A program made the translations under genes and the position numbers. From Nitratifractor salsuginis DSM 16511 (lineage in GTDB: Bacteria > Campylobacterota > Campylobacteria > Campylobacterales > Sulfurovaceae), in the NCBI RefSeq assembly GCF_000186245.1, contig NC_014935.1, positions 558,001 to 622,000 of the forward strand: a stretch of 64,000 nt of DNA, written 5' to 3'. Positions 17,216-25,589 of the stretch are shown piece after piece (within the stretch, counting starts at the first letter, position 1; each line of letters opens with the position of its first letter). The notes below the pieces were generated by a model, which was given only the letters and a program-made list of their open reading frames with translations, ran no database searches and was not told the origin of the DNA.

Positions 17216-18292
17216 GTGAGTGCACAAGAAGCGTTGATCGCCAAAATACGGGCCGGGGAGCGGCTCTCTCAGGAGGAGGGGGAAGTGCTCTACGATCTGG
17301 ATCTGCTGACCCTGGGGGAATTGGCGGATGGGATCCGGCGGGAGCGATACGGCAAGAAGAGCTATTTCAATATCAACCGACACATCAATCCCACCAATAT
17401 CTGCAAAGATATCTGCAAATTCTGCGCCTACAGCGCCAGCCGCAAGAATCCCAACCAATACACGATGAGCCACGAAGAGATCCTCTCCATCGCCGGGGAA
17501 GCCCGCGCCAAGGGGGCCAAAGAGGTGCATATCGTCTCAGCCCACAACCCCGAAGCGGGCCTCGACTGGTATCTGGGGGCTTTTCGCAAGATCAAGGATG
17601 CCTACCCCGACCTGCACGTCAAAGCTCTCACCGCGGCGGAGGTCAATTTCCTCGCCGAGAGCAACGGCCTGAGCTACGATGAGATGATTGATCTGATGAT
17701 TGAGAGCGGGGTGGACTCTATGCCCGGCGGCGGGGCGGAGATCTTCGACGAAGAGGTGCGTGACTATATCTGCAAAGGCAAAGTCAGCTCCGATCAGTGG
17801 CTGGAGATCCACCGCAAATGGCATCAGCGGGGCAGGGAAAGCAATGCCACGATGCTCTTCGGGCACGTGGAGAAACGCTCCCATCGGATCGACCATATGC
17901 TGCGCTTGAGGACGCTGCAGGATGAGACGGGGGGATTCAACGCCTTTATCCCCCTGGTCTATCAGCGGGAAAACAACTTCCTCAGAGTCGAAGAGTTCCC
18001 CACCGCCCAGGAGATCCTCAAGACTTACGCTATCGCCCGGATTTTGCTGGACAATATCCCCCACATCAAAGCCTATTGGGCCACTTCGACCATCGGCCTG
18101 GCGCTGCTGGCCCAGGAGTTCGGCGCCGACGACCTAGACGGGACCATCCAGAAAGAGTCGATCCAATCCGCGGCCGGGGCGGCTTCGGCGCAGGGGATGG
18201 AGTTGGAGGAATTTGTCGCCTTGATCCGCAACTCCGGTTTTATCCCCGTCGAGCGCGACAGCCTCTACAATGAGCTCAAGGTCTACGATTAA
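17216..18292 (+). CDS. mqnE: Aminofutalosine synthase (radical SAM)
   Basis: MqnE (358 aa) is the radical SAM enzyme that joins 3-enolpyruvylbenzoate and SAM to give aminofutalosine in the futalosine route to menaquinone. The [4Fe-4S] motif CKDICKFC (CxxxCxxC) is at about residues 62-69, with the NPTNICKDIC lead-in and FCAYSASRKNP typical of MqnE; FIPLVYQRENN and STIGLALLAQ lie in the C-terminal part. CofH and MqnC are the close alternatives, but length and motif context favour MqnE. Start codon is GTG at 17216 with AGGA upstream. It is monocistronic here, ending 1 nt from the convergent AraC gene. Confidence 0.9.
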   Translation: MSAQEALIAKIRAGERLSQEEGEVLYDLDLLTLGELADGIRRERYGKKSYFNINRHINPTNICKDICKFCAYSASRKNPNQYTMSHEEILSIAGEARAKGAKEVHIVSAHNPEAGLDWYLGAFRKIKDAYPDLHVKALTAAEVNFLAESNGLSYDEMIDLMIESGVDSMPGGGAEIFDEEVRDYICKGKVSSDQWLEIHRKWHQRGRESNATMLFGHVEKRSHRIDHMLRLRTLQDETGGFNAFIPLVYQRENNFLRVEEFPTAQEILKTYAIARILLDNIPHIKAYWATSTIGLALLAQEFGADDLDGTIQKESIQSAAGAASAQGMELEEFVALIRNSGFIPVERDSLYNELKVYD

Positions 18293-18293
18293 T

Positions 18294-19073
18294 TTAAACT
18301 CGCAATGATCCGGGGGTGTAGCCGAAGAATTTTCGGAAGATCCGGATCATATGGGATTGATCGCTGAAACCGCAGGCAAAGGCGATCCGGGCCGGGGGTA
18401 TTTTCTCCTCGGCGATCATCTTTTTGGCGCGTTCGGCACGCAGGCTCAGCAAAAAACGGTGCGGTGTGGTGCCGAAAGCCTTGCCAAAACTCCGGACGAA
18501 GTAGTAGGTGGAGAGCCCGGCAGCCTCCGCGATCTCATCGACGCTCAAATCGCTTTGATCCCAATGGGCAAAGAGATAATCGAGCGCCCGGCCGAGCTGT
18601 GTCCGGTCATAGAGAAGATTCCGGCACGCCTGTGCGTCAAAGCTTCGCTGGAGCAAAAGACTCCCAAACGCGTCAAAAGCCTCTTCCAACTCCAGCGCCT
18701 CCCCCTTCAGCGACGCATAAAGCCGTTTCCCCGCCGCCGTCAATGCGGGGTCTTTGTGAAGGGGCCGGAGTTTTGGGGCGAAGGAGAGCTCTTTTTGGGC
18801 GATCTCCTCCGCCAGGGTTTTGATCAATGGGGCATCGATATCGAAATGGAGGTAATTCCAGGTTCCCGAGAAGGTTTCGTGGAGTTCATAGGGTGAGACG
18901 ATCCGCAGCTCTCCCGGGCGTAGGATCGCAGTCCTGGTGCCGGAGCGGTAGCGGTATTCTCCTGCGTAAAAGATACCGATACTGTAGGCTTCGTGAAAGT
19001 GGGGGATCATCCCCGCGTCCTTGAATTCCCCGGCGACGGCGAGGACTCCTTTTTTCAACTGCGTTGCAGCCAT
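18294..19073 (-). CDS. AraC-family transcriptional regulator
   Basis: 259-aa regulator with an N-terminal cupin-like sensing domain (HFHEAYSIGIFYAGEYRYRS) and a C-terminal AraC double HTH (LSVDEIAEAAGLSTYYFVRS, then IAFACGFSDQSHMIRIFRKF with the GFSDQSHMIR signature). It overlaps the 3' end of the DMT transporter gene by 19 nt on the same strand, so it probably controls that exporter and is co-transcribed with it (inference). The resemblance is to AraC regulators of LysE/EamA-type exporters; the ligand is unknown. Confidence 0.9.
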   Translation of the reverse strand: MAATQLKKGVLAVAGEFKDAGMIPHFHEAYSIGIFYAGEYRYRSGTRTAILRPGELRIVSPYELHETFSGTWNYLHFDIDAPLIKTLAEEIAQKELSFAPKLRPLHKDPALTAAGKRLYASLKGEALELEEAFDAFGSLLLQRSFDAQACRNLLYDRTQLGRALDYLFAHWDQSDLSVDEIAEAAGLSTYYFVRSFGKAFGTTPHRFLLSLRAERAKKMIAEEKIPPARIAFACGFSDQSHMIRIFRKFFGYTPGSLRV

Positions 19074-19969
19074 CCCTGTATCCTTTGGCTCAGACCTAAA
19101 AGATTGTAACCGTTAATCTGATATACCGCAAGCAGGGTAAAGAGCCCGCCGATCACAGTGGAGAGGCCGATCTCTTCGTGCAAAAAGAGTGCCGCAAAAA
19201 GCGCCGCGCTGAAGGGAACCAGGAAGAAATATCCGCTGGCCTTGGCCCCTCCCCAGCGCGAGGCGGCCAAAAAATAGATCGAAGTCCCGAAGGTCGTTCC
19301 GTAAAGGGAGAGGGAGAGCAGGTTGAGCCACTCGATAGGGTGCAAAGCACTGAGCGCGGGGATTTGAAAATCCAAAAAGAGCGCCCAATCCCCCAGGGCG
19401 GTGATGAGGAACATATAGAAGCTCAGAACCAGCGGCGATCCTTTTTTGAAACGTGCGCTCAGGATCGTGATCCAGGGCCAGGTCGCCGCCGCCGCGATGA
19501 AATAGAGAATCCCCGGTTGCTGCCACATCTCCAGCCCGTAATTCCACACTTTCAGGATTGTCAGAGTCCCCAGCGCTCCCAAAATCAGGGCGAACCACTC
19601 ATCCTGCCGAAGCAACTTGCGGCTCAAAAGTGCGATAAACATAAAGGTAAGGATGGGATTGAGTGTCGTCACCAGCACCCCGCCGAGCCCCGCCTCTCCC
19701 AGGTGGGTCCCCAGGAAGAAAAAGCGGTTGTAAAGAATCAGCCCTAGCCCGGCAAGCAATGCGATCAGCAACGCTTGGCGATCGATCTTCCAGGAGTGGC
19801 CCATAAGCCATATGACGGGAATAAGTCCCATTGCCGAGAGGAGAAAGCGCCAAAAAATCAGTTGGTGAGCCCCCATCCCTTCCATCAGGATCTTGGCACT
19901 GACCCAGGTACTCCCCCAGGCGATCATCGCCAAAAACATCCAAAAGGTGAGTGAACGATAGCTCATCAC
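19055..19969 (-). CDS. DMT-superfamily (EamA) transporter
   Basis: 304-aa inner-membrane protein with ten predicted TM helices in two EamA repeats. The first repeat begins with MIAWGSTWVSAKIL and the second includes AAAATWPWITILSARF; the C-terminal helix carries LHEEIGLSTVIGGLFTLLAVY, the classic EamA ending. Likely an exporter of amino acids, amines or similar metabolites. Gene overlap with a downstream AraC regulator suggests inducible expression. Family secure, substrate unknown. Confidence 0.9.
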   Translation of the reverse strand: MMSYRSLTFWMFLAMIAWGSTWVSAKILMEGMGAHQLIFWRFLLSAMGLIPVIWLMGHSWKIDRQALLIALLAGLGLILYNRFFFLGTHLGEAGLGGVLVTTLNPILTFMFIALLSRKLLRQDEWFALILGALGTLTILKVWNYGLEMWQQPGILYFIAAAATWPWITILSARFKKGSPLVLSFYMFLITALGDWALFLDFQIPALSALHPIEWLNLLSLSLYGTTFGTSIYFLAASRWGGAKASGYFFLVPFSAALFAALFLHEEIGLSTVIGGLFTLLAVYQINGYNLLGLSQRIQGWLQRS

Positions 19970-20128
19970 AAGACTCCTTTTCCGATATTTTTTGATCCCA
20001 TCATAGAAGAAAGCTCCGGGTGATGTATAGAATATTCTTGCTCTTTGGCTTCAGGGGGATGATTGAATACGGAGCTTCGCCTGAGCGAATTGCCGTCGTC
20101 TCCTGCCGTTACCATTATGATTGATCGA

Positions 20129-20204
20129 GACGTTGCGTCAATGTGGAGACGCGACTTCAGTCGCGTAAAAAATATCTCGAGTCATTTCAGCGACTAAAGT
20201 CGCT
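20129..20204. repeat. GCGACT-NN-AGTCGC palindromes
   Basis: Two REP-like palindromes of one family, ACGCGACTTCAGTCGCGT at 20149-20166 and AGCGACTAAAGTCGCT at 20189-20204, with a smaller GACG-TTG-CGTC dyad just before. Apart from these and a promoter, the 322-nt gap between the DMT transporter gene and trpG (19970-20291) shows nothing. Confidence 0.8.
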
Positions 20205-20258
20205 GCCCCAAAAGGAGGAGTCGTATTTTCCCCATTTCATAGCGTGAGGGAGTTTCGC

Positions 20259-20264
20259 TAAAAT
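20259..20264 (+). promoter_or_regulatory. -10 box for trpG
   Basis: TAAAAT in the context TTTCGCTAAAAT, 28 nt upstream of the ATG; AAGGGA serves as ribosome binding site. Confidence 0.5.
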
Positions 20265-20291
20265 ACTCCCACTTGCAAGAAGGGAAAGACT

Positions 20292-20861
20292 ATGGTTCTG
20301 ATGATCGACAACTACGACAGTTTCACCTACAACATCGTGCAGTATTGCCGGGAATTGGGCGCCGATTTGCGGGTGATCCGCAACGACGAAATGAGCGTTG
20401 ACGAGATCGCCGATCTGGGGGCGGAGAAGATCATTCTCTCTCCCGGCCCCTCCACCCCCGACGAGGCGGGGGTCACTTTGGAAGTGATCGAGCGTTTCGC
20501 CGGCGAAACCCCGATCTTCGGGATTTGCCTGGGGCACCAGAGCATTGCCCAGGCCTTCGGCGGGGAAGTGGTCCGGGCCAAAAATATGATGCACGGCAAG
20601 ACTTCTCAGGTCAAAGTGACCGGAGAGAGCCCCATTTTCCGGGAGCTTCCGGAAGAGTTCCGCGCTACCCGCTACCACTCCCTGGTGGTCAATCCCGAAA
20701 CCCTTCCCGAGCGGATCGTTCCCACGGCGGTGAGCACCGATGACGGGGAGATTATGGCCCTTCAGATTCGTGATCTGCCTATCTATGGGGTGCAGTTCCA
20801 TCCCGAGTCGATTATGAGCCAATACGGCCACGAGATGCTGGACAATTTCCTGAAGCTTTGA
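20292..20861 (+). CDS. trpG: Anthranilate/aminodeoxychorismate synthase amidotransferase
   Basis: Class I glutamine amidotransferase (189 aa, usual length), which supplies ammonia to TrpE and possibly PabB. MIDNYDSFTYN opens the protein, the catalytic Cys is in GICLGHQ, and the His-Glu pair is in QFHPESIM near the C-terminus. No synthase partner is adjacent; trpB lies at 58065-59282, so the trp genes are dispersed. Downstream, one nucleotide away, is a polytopic membrane protein gene, probably co-transcribed by position only. TrpG and PabA cannot be separated by sequence alone. Confidence 0.93.
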   Translation: MVLMIDNYDSFTYNIVQYCRELGADLRVIRNDEMSVDEIADLGAEKIILSPGPSTPDEAGVTLEVIERFAGETPIFGICLGHQSIAQAFGGEVVRAKNMMHGKTSQVKVTGESPIFRELPEEFRATRYHSLVVNPETLPERIVPTAVSTDDGEIMALQIRDLPIYGVQFHPESIMSQYGHEMLDNFLKL

Positions 20862-20862
20862 A

Positions 20863-21960
20863 ATGATCCGAATCTGGAGAGACGACCGGGTCTTTTACAC
20901 CTTTCTCATTCTCTATGCCCTGGTCATCGCCGCCCTGGCGTTGACGACCCCGCTCTCTCCCAGCGAAGCCCAACTCTTCTACCGCCAGGAGTGGAGCCCG
21001 GCCGTCTGGGCCGCCCGGCTCCTGCATCAGGTCTTCCTGGGTACCCTGGGCTTGCGCCTGGTCCCTTTTTTGCTGGGGATGCTCAACCTCTACCTTTTTT
21101 ACCATCTCTTGCCCGACTATTTCGAGCGGATCGAGGATCGGCGTTTTACCTTGATGATCTTTGCCATACTGCCCGGGGTGATTGCGGCCAATGTTCTCCT
21201 CAACGACGCGGTCTTTGCTCTGAGCCTGACGCTGCTTTTTCTCTGGGCGTACCGCCGCCGGGTCTTCTGGCTCGAAGCGCTGGCGCTGGGCGTGCTGCTG
21301 AGCACGGCGACAGCAAGCTTCGCCCTCTATCTGGGGGTGGCGCTCTATGCCTGGGCCCATCGGGAGCGCGCCTTGGCGCTGCTGGCCGGGGGGCTGCTGA
21401 TCCTTTCGCTCCTTGGCGGCCGCTACCTGATCGGGGGACACCCCCAGGGGCATCTGCCTGAGCTCTTCGGGATCTATGCGGCACTTTTTTCGCCCCTCTT
21501 TTTTGTCTATTACTTTTACGCCCTCTACCGGGTGGCGCTGGAGGGGCCGCGGGATCTTTATTGGAGCATCGCTTTCAGTGCCCTGGCCCTCTCGATCCTC
21601 CTCTCGATCCGCCAGCAAGTGCTCATCGTCGATTTCAGCCCCTATCTGCTGGCGGGCACCATGATCCCGGTGGCGGTCTATTTCCGCAGTATGCGGGTGC
21701 GGATGCGTCGTTTCCAACGGCGCTATAGGATCGCGGGAGCGATCGTGCTTATCACGCTGCTTTTGAGTAGTATGGCGGTGATCCTTCACCGTCCCCTCTA
21801 TGAGCTGCTGGGACGTCCCCACCACTTCTTCGCGGCGCCTCTTTATGAGATCCCGGCGCAGATCGAGGGGCTGCGTTCCCGGGGGCAGAGCTGCCATCCG
21901 CCCGTCAAGCGGCGTTACGATGTGCTCTACCGTTTTTATGGAATGCCGGCCTGTAAGTGA
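20863..21960 (+). CDS. Polytopic membrane protein, GT-C-like
   Basis: A 365-aa protein with about nine or ten TM helices and short loops. The first periplasmic loop begins with an acidic/proline segment (TTPLSPSEAQLFYRQEW) and the C-terminal tail is basic, an architecture similar to GT-C (PMT/ArnT-like) glycosyltransferases, although a clear DD/DE catalytic motif is not visible. It is longest read as a conserved hypothetical membrane protein of Campylobacterota. It follows trpG by one nucleotide. Confidence 0.7.
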   Translation: MIRIWRDDRVFYTFLILYALVIAALALTTPLSPSEAQLFYRQEWSPAVWAARLLHQVFLGTLGLRLVPFLLGMLNLYLFYHLLPDYFERIEDRRFTLMIFAILPGVIAANVLLNDAVFALSLTLLFLWAYRRRVFWLEALALGVLLSTATASFALYLGVALYAWAHRERALALLAGGLLILSLLGGRYLIGGHPQGHLPELFGIYAALFSPLFFVYYFYALYRVALEGPRDLYWSIAFSALALSILLSIRQQVLIVDFSPYLLAGTMIPVAVYFRSMRVRMRRFQRRYRIAGAIVLITLLLSSMAVILHRPLYELLGRPHHFFAAPLYEIPAQIEGLRSRGQSCHPPVKRRYDVLYRFYGMPACK

Positions 21961-21961
21961 G

Positions 21962-22018
21962 TAGATTAATAACCGAGTAACCGAGTAACCGAGCAATGAG
22001 CAACCGAACAACCGAGTC
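21962..22018. repeat. Octamer-type tandem repeats
   Basis: Array of CCGAGTAA-type units running straight into the REP pair. With that pair, hairpin copy D and the aclB promoter it makes up the whole 323-nt gap 21961-22283. Confidence 0.8.
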
Positions 22019-22085
22019 GTAGGGTGGGCTCCGCTCACGCTCTCAGAGACAAGATACGAATTTTGGTGGGCGAGGCCCACCCTAC
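22019..22085. repeat. GTAG-headed REP pair (BIME-like)
   Basis: Two inverted REPs. The left is GTAGG followed by hairpin GTGGGC-TCC-GCTCAC; the right, read on the minus strand, is GTAGG followed by GGTGGGC-CTC-GCCCACC (22065-22085). GTAG heads and facing orientation match the BIMEs mobilised by REP-associated tyrosine transposases; a RAYT with the same REP class is at 62479-62948. Confidence 0.8.
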
Positions 22086-22117
22086 ACAGACTCGTTCAAT
22101 TCACAACACAAAAAATT

Positions 22118-22160
22118 CTTGCGACTTGAGGGCCGGAGGCCCGTGCCTGCGACTTGCGAC
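22118..22160 (+). repeat. 43-nt covarying hairpin element, copy D
   Basis: Hairpin GGGCC-GGA-GGCCC with intact flanks, upstream of aclB. On the plus strand it is followed by TTTTT, so this copy could end transcription. Confidence 0.86.
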
Positions 22161-22244
22161 TTTTTAATGTTCCCAAAATACACACCTCCGGGGCAAAAAG
22201 AATCCTCCCGCTTTCTCTGCCATAAGTTTCAAAGATTCAAATGA

Positions 22245-22250
22245 TAAAAT
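22245..22250 (+). promoter_or_regulatory. -10 box for aclBA
   Basis: TAAAAT 33 nt upstream of the aclB start, followed by a strong AAAGGAGAAG ribosome binding site. Confidence 0.5.
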
Positions 22251-22283
22251 CTAGCCAACCCTAAGCAGACAAAGGAGAAGCCG

Positions 22284-23603
22284 ATGGCTCAACGAGCAAT
22301 ACGCGAATATGATGGAAAGCAGCTCTTTGCCAAACATTGGAATGAGTATTTCGACGGGTTCCACTACCCCTTCAAGTCCGTGCTGGTCACCAGCGCCGAC
22401 GAACTCCGCCAAAAGGCGAAAGAGCACGGATTCGAGTGGCTCAACCAGGAGCCCCTGGTCGTCAAACCCGATATGCTCTTCGGTAAGCGCGGTAAAAACG
22501 ATCTGGTCCTTTTCAAAAAAGAGAAGCCCGGTGACGTGACCCTCGAAGATGCCGCCAAATGGATCGAAGAGAAGCAGTCCCATGACGTCACGCTGCTTTC
22601 CGGTCAGCATGGCCGCCTGACCCACTTCATCGTCGAGCCTTTTACCCCCCACACCCAGGATCAGGAGTACTACATCGCCGCCACCACCGTCGGTGAGGAC
22701 GATGTGCTCTATATGTCCGCCGAAGGGGGAATGGAAGTCGAAGAGGGATGGGAAGAGAAAGTCAACGAAGTCCGCATCCCCATCAATATGCCCGAAGCGG
22801 ACATCGAAAAGGCGATCCGCGCCAACGTGCCTGAGGATATTCCGGCCGAGAGCCATGAAGCCTTCGCCACTTTCGCCATCCAGTTCTTCAAATTCTTCCG
22901 GGATATGCACTTCGCCTACCTGGAGATCAACCCGCTGGTCCTCATCGGTACCGACGCTCATATCCTTGACCTCGTTGCCCGTCTGGATGATACCGCCGGC
23001 TTTATGATGAAAGAGAAGTGGGGAGACATCGAATTCCCCACCGCCTTCGGTATGGAAGAGCAGTCTCCCGAAGAGAAAGCCATCGCCGAAGCCGACAGCA
23101 AGTCGGGTGCGTCACTCAAGCTCACCGTCCTCAACCCCCAGGGCCGCATCTGGACCATGGTCGCCGGAGGAGGCGCTTCCGTCGTCTATGCCGACACCAT
23201 CGCCGATTTGGCAGGGGTCAAGGACCTGGCCAACTACGGGGAGTACTCCGGAGGACCCACCACCGGGGAGACCGAGTTCTACGCCGAGACCATCTTCGAC
23301 CTGATGACCCGCTATCCCGACCCCAGAGGCAAGATCCTCATCATCGGAGGGGCCATTGCCAACTTCACCGATGTCGCCAAGACCTTCACCGGGATCATCA
23401 ACGCCCTGGAGAAATGGGCGCCCAAGCTCAAAGAGCACAACACCAAGATCTATGTACGCCGGGGCGGCCCCAACTATGAAAAAGGGCTTCAGGATATGAA
23501 AGATGCTGCGGAGCGCCTGGGTCTGGAGATCCATGTCTACGGTCCCGAAACTCACGTCACCGACATCGTGCGCATGGCCCTCGAAGACGAGAAGCAGAAG
23601 TAA
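22284..23603 (+). CDS. aclB: ATP-citrate lyase, small subunit
   Basis: AclB (439 aa) carries the succinyl-CoA-synthetase-beta-like (ATP-grasp/citrate-binding) half of ATP-citrate lyase, which splits citrate to acetyl-CoA and oxaloacetate and drives the reductive TCA cycle. It opens with MAQRAIREYDGKQLFAKHW; TYIGLG-type glycine loops are replaced by MVAGGGASVVYADTIAD, and the NYGEYSGGPT and RRGGPNYEKGL stretches are diagnostic of AclB. The aclB-aclA order and 17-nt spacing match other rTCA bacteria. Very GC-rich synonymous codon choice suggests high expression. Confidence 0.96.
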   Translation: MAQRAIREYDGKQLFAKHWNEYFDGFHYPFKSVLVTSADELRQKAKEHGFEWLNQEPLVVKPDMLFGKRGKNDLVLFKKEKPGDVTLEDAAKWIEEKQSHDVTLLSGQHGRLTHFIVEPFTPHTQDQEYYIAATTVGEDDVLYMSAEGGMEVEEGWEEKVNEVRIPINMPEADIEKAIRANVPEDIPAESHEAFATFAIQFFKFFRDMHFAYLEINPLVLIGTDAHILDLVARLDDTAGFMMKEKWGDIEFPTAFGMEEQSPEEKAIAEADSKSGASLKLTVLNPQGRIWTMVAGGGASVVYADTIADLAGVKDLANYGEYSGGPTTGETEFYAETIFDLMTRYPDPRGKILIIGGAIANFTDVAKTFTGIINALEKWAPKLKEHNTKIYVRRGGPNYEKGLQDMKDAAERLGLEIHVYGPETHVTDIVRMALEDEKQK

Positions 23604-23620
23604 GGTAGGAGAGGAAAATT

Positions 23621-25438
23621 ATGAGCAGACTGTTTACACGAGATACTCAAGCGATATTCTGGAACAACAACAAGAGCGCCATCCAGCGGATGCTGGATTA
23701 CGATTACGTCATCAAGCGGGAGACCCCCTCCGTCGCGGCGATCGTCGCGCCCACCAGCAGTGCCAAGTTCGAAAAGTTCTTCTGGGGCGGTGACGAGATC
23801 ATGATCGATGTCTTCCGCAGCACCGAAGAGGCCGTCGCCGCCCATCCCAATGCGGATGTGCTTCTGAACTTCGCCTCTTTCCGGACTGCCTACGATGTCA
23901 CGATGGAAGCCCTGGCCATTCCCGGCCAGTTCCGCGTGATCATGGTCACCGCCGAGGGGATTCCCGAGCGTCTAGCCCGGACCATGAACCAGGCCGCCAG
24001 AGATGCCGGCGTCACCGTGATCGGGCCCGCGACCGTCGGTGCCATCGCTCCCGGCGCCTTCAAGATCGCCAACATCGGCGGAACCATCGAAAACATCATC
24101 AAATCCAAGCTCCACCGCGCCGGAAGCGCCGGTCTGGTCACCCGCTCCGGCGGTCTGTTTAACGAGCTGTGTAACATCATCGCCCTCAACGCCGACGGGA
24201 TTGCCGAGGGTGTGGCCATCGGTGGGGACCGCTTCGTCGGTTCCGTCTTCATCGACAATATGCTCCGTATGGAGAGCAACCCCGATGTCAAATATATGAT
24301 CCTCCTGGGTGAGGTCGGGGGAACCGAAGAGTACAAAGTGATCGAAGCGGTCAAGTCGGGCAAGATCACCAAGCCGGTCATTGCCTGGTGTATCGGAACC
24401 ATCGCCAAGCACTTCAGCAGCGGCGTACAGTTCGGCCACGCGGGTGCCTCCGCCAACGCCGACCGTGAGACCGCCGCGGCGAAAAACGAAGCGATGCGCG
24501 AAGCGGGCATCCATGTCCCCGAGAGCTTCAACGACCTGCCCCGTGTCATCAACGAGGTCTATACCAAGCTCTACAACGAAGGGGTGATCCTGGAGATCGA
24601 AGAGCCCGAGATCCGCACCATCCCCAAAGTGCGCCGGCCCAAGAACTTTATCTGTACCATCAGCGACGACCGGGGCGAAGAGGCGACCTACGCGGGCTAT
24701 CCCATCAGCTCCGTCGCTACGCCCGATACCGGCAAGACCATCGGTGACGTCATCAGTCTGCTCTGGTTCAAAAAAGTCTATCCCCGCTGGGCGGTCGATT
24801 TCATCGAAACTGTCATCAAGACCGTCGCCGACCACGGCCCCGCCGTCTCCGGTGCGCATAACGCCAAAGTCACCGCCCGTGCCGGCAAGAGTGTCGTCGA
24901 GTCTCTCGTCACCGGTCTGCTCACCATCGGCCCCCGCTTCGGCGGCGCCATCGACGGAGCGGCCAAATACTTCAAATACGCCTACGACAACGAGCTCAGC
25001 CCCGCCGAGTTCCTGGCCTATATGAAGAAGCAGGGGATCCCCATTCCCGGAATCGGCCACCGCATCAAATCCCTGCGTAATCCCGACCTGCGGGTCGAGG
25101 GGCTCAAGAAGTTTGCCGCCGAGTACTTCCCCAAAACCCCTCTGCTCGATTACGCCCTGGAGGTCGAGCAGCTCACCACGTCCAAGAAGGACAACCTGAT
25201 CCTCAACGTGGATGGAACCATCGGAATCCTGATGGTCGATATGTGGCGCTCTCTGGGCTACAGCGAAGAGGAGATCGACGAGTTCATCGAGTCGGGAACC
25301 CTCAACTCCTTCTTCATCCTGGGCCGCACCATCGGCTTCATCGGCCACGTGCTCGATGAGAAGCGCCTGGCAATGCCGATGTACCGCCACCCCTGGGACG
25401 ACATCCTCTACGACGTCAAAAAGGCCGAAGAGATCTAA
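23621..25438 (+). CDS. aclA: ATP-citrate lyase, large subunit
   Basis: AclA (605 aa) supplies the CoA-binding, phospho-histidine and citrate-synthase-like parts of ATP-citrate lyase. The N-terminal two thirds match succinyl-CoA synthetase alpha, with the active-site His in FGHAGASANAD (about residue 270). The C-terminal third is citrate-synthase-like, with PRFGGAIDGAAKYF and GIGHRIKSLRNPD. It follows aclB by 17 nt with a GGAGAGG site. The pair shows that the organism fixes CO2 by the reductive TCA cycle (established for this enzyme). Confidence 0.96.
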   Translation: MSRLFTRDTQAIFWNNNKSAIQRMLDYDYVIKRETPSVAAIVAPTSSAKFEKFFWGGDEIMIDVFRSTEEAVAAHPNADVLLNFASFRTAYDVTMEALAIPGQFRVIMVTAEGIPERLARTMNQAARDAGVTVIGPATVGAIAPGAFKIANIGGTIENIIKSKLHRAGSAGLVTRSGGLFNELCNIIALNADGIAEGVAIGGDRFVGSVFIDNMLRMESNPDVKYMILLGEVGGTEEYKVIEAVKSGKITKPVIAWCIGTIAKHFSSGVQFGHAGASANADRETAAAKNEAMREAGIHVPESFNDLPRVINEVYTKLYNEGVILEIEEPEIRTIPKVRRPKNFICTISDDRGEEATYAGYPISSVATPDTGKTIGDVISLLWFKKVYPRWAVDFIETVIKTVADHGPAVSGAHNAKVTARAGKSVVESLVTGLLTIGPRFGGAIDGAAKYFKYAYDNELSPAEFLAYMKKQGIPIPGIGHRIKSLRNPDLRVEGLKKFAAEYFPKTPLLDYALEVEQLTTSKKDNLILNVDGTIGILMVDMWRSLGYSEEEIDEFIESGTLNSFFILGRTIGFIGHVLDEKRLAMPMYRHPWDDILYDVKKAEEI

Positions 25439-25450
25439 TCGGCCATCTGC

Positions 25451-25485
25451 CACTCTTCTCCGCGTCGGAGAAGGAGTGCCTCTTT
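25451..25485 (+). terminator. Putative terminator after aclA
   Basis: Hairpin with arms CACTCTTCTCC and GGAGAAGGAGTG (one bulge) and loop GCGTC, 12 nt after the aclA stop, followed by the pyrimidine-rich CCTCTTTC. Confidence 0.65.
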
Positions 25486-25589
25486 CGCTTCTAAAAACTT
25501 CCTCTTTCTTTTATTTTATTTATCTTTTCCCATATGTGCAGATTAACCTTGTTTTCAAGATTAGGTAGAATTGAAAAAAAGGGGGAGTG

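Noticed and set aside
20863-21960. Confident call as ArnT/PMT glycosyltransferase
   Set aside because: Topology is similar, but the expected acidic motif in the first periplasmic loop could not be identified, so only GT-C-like is stated.
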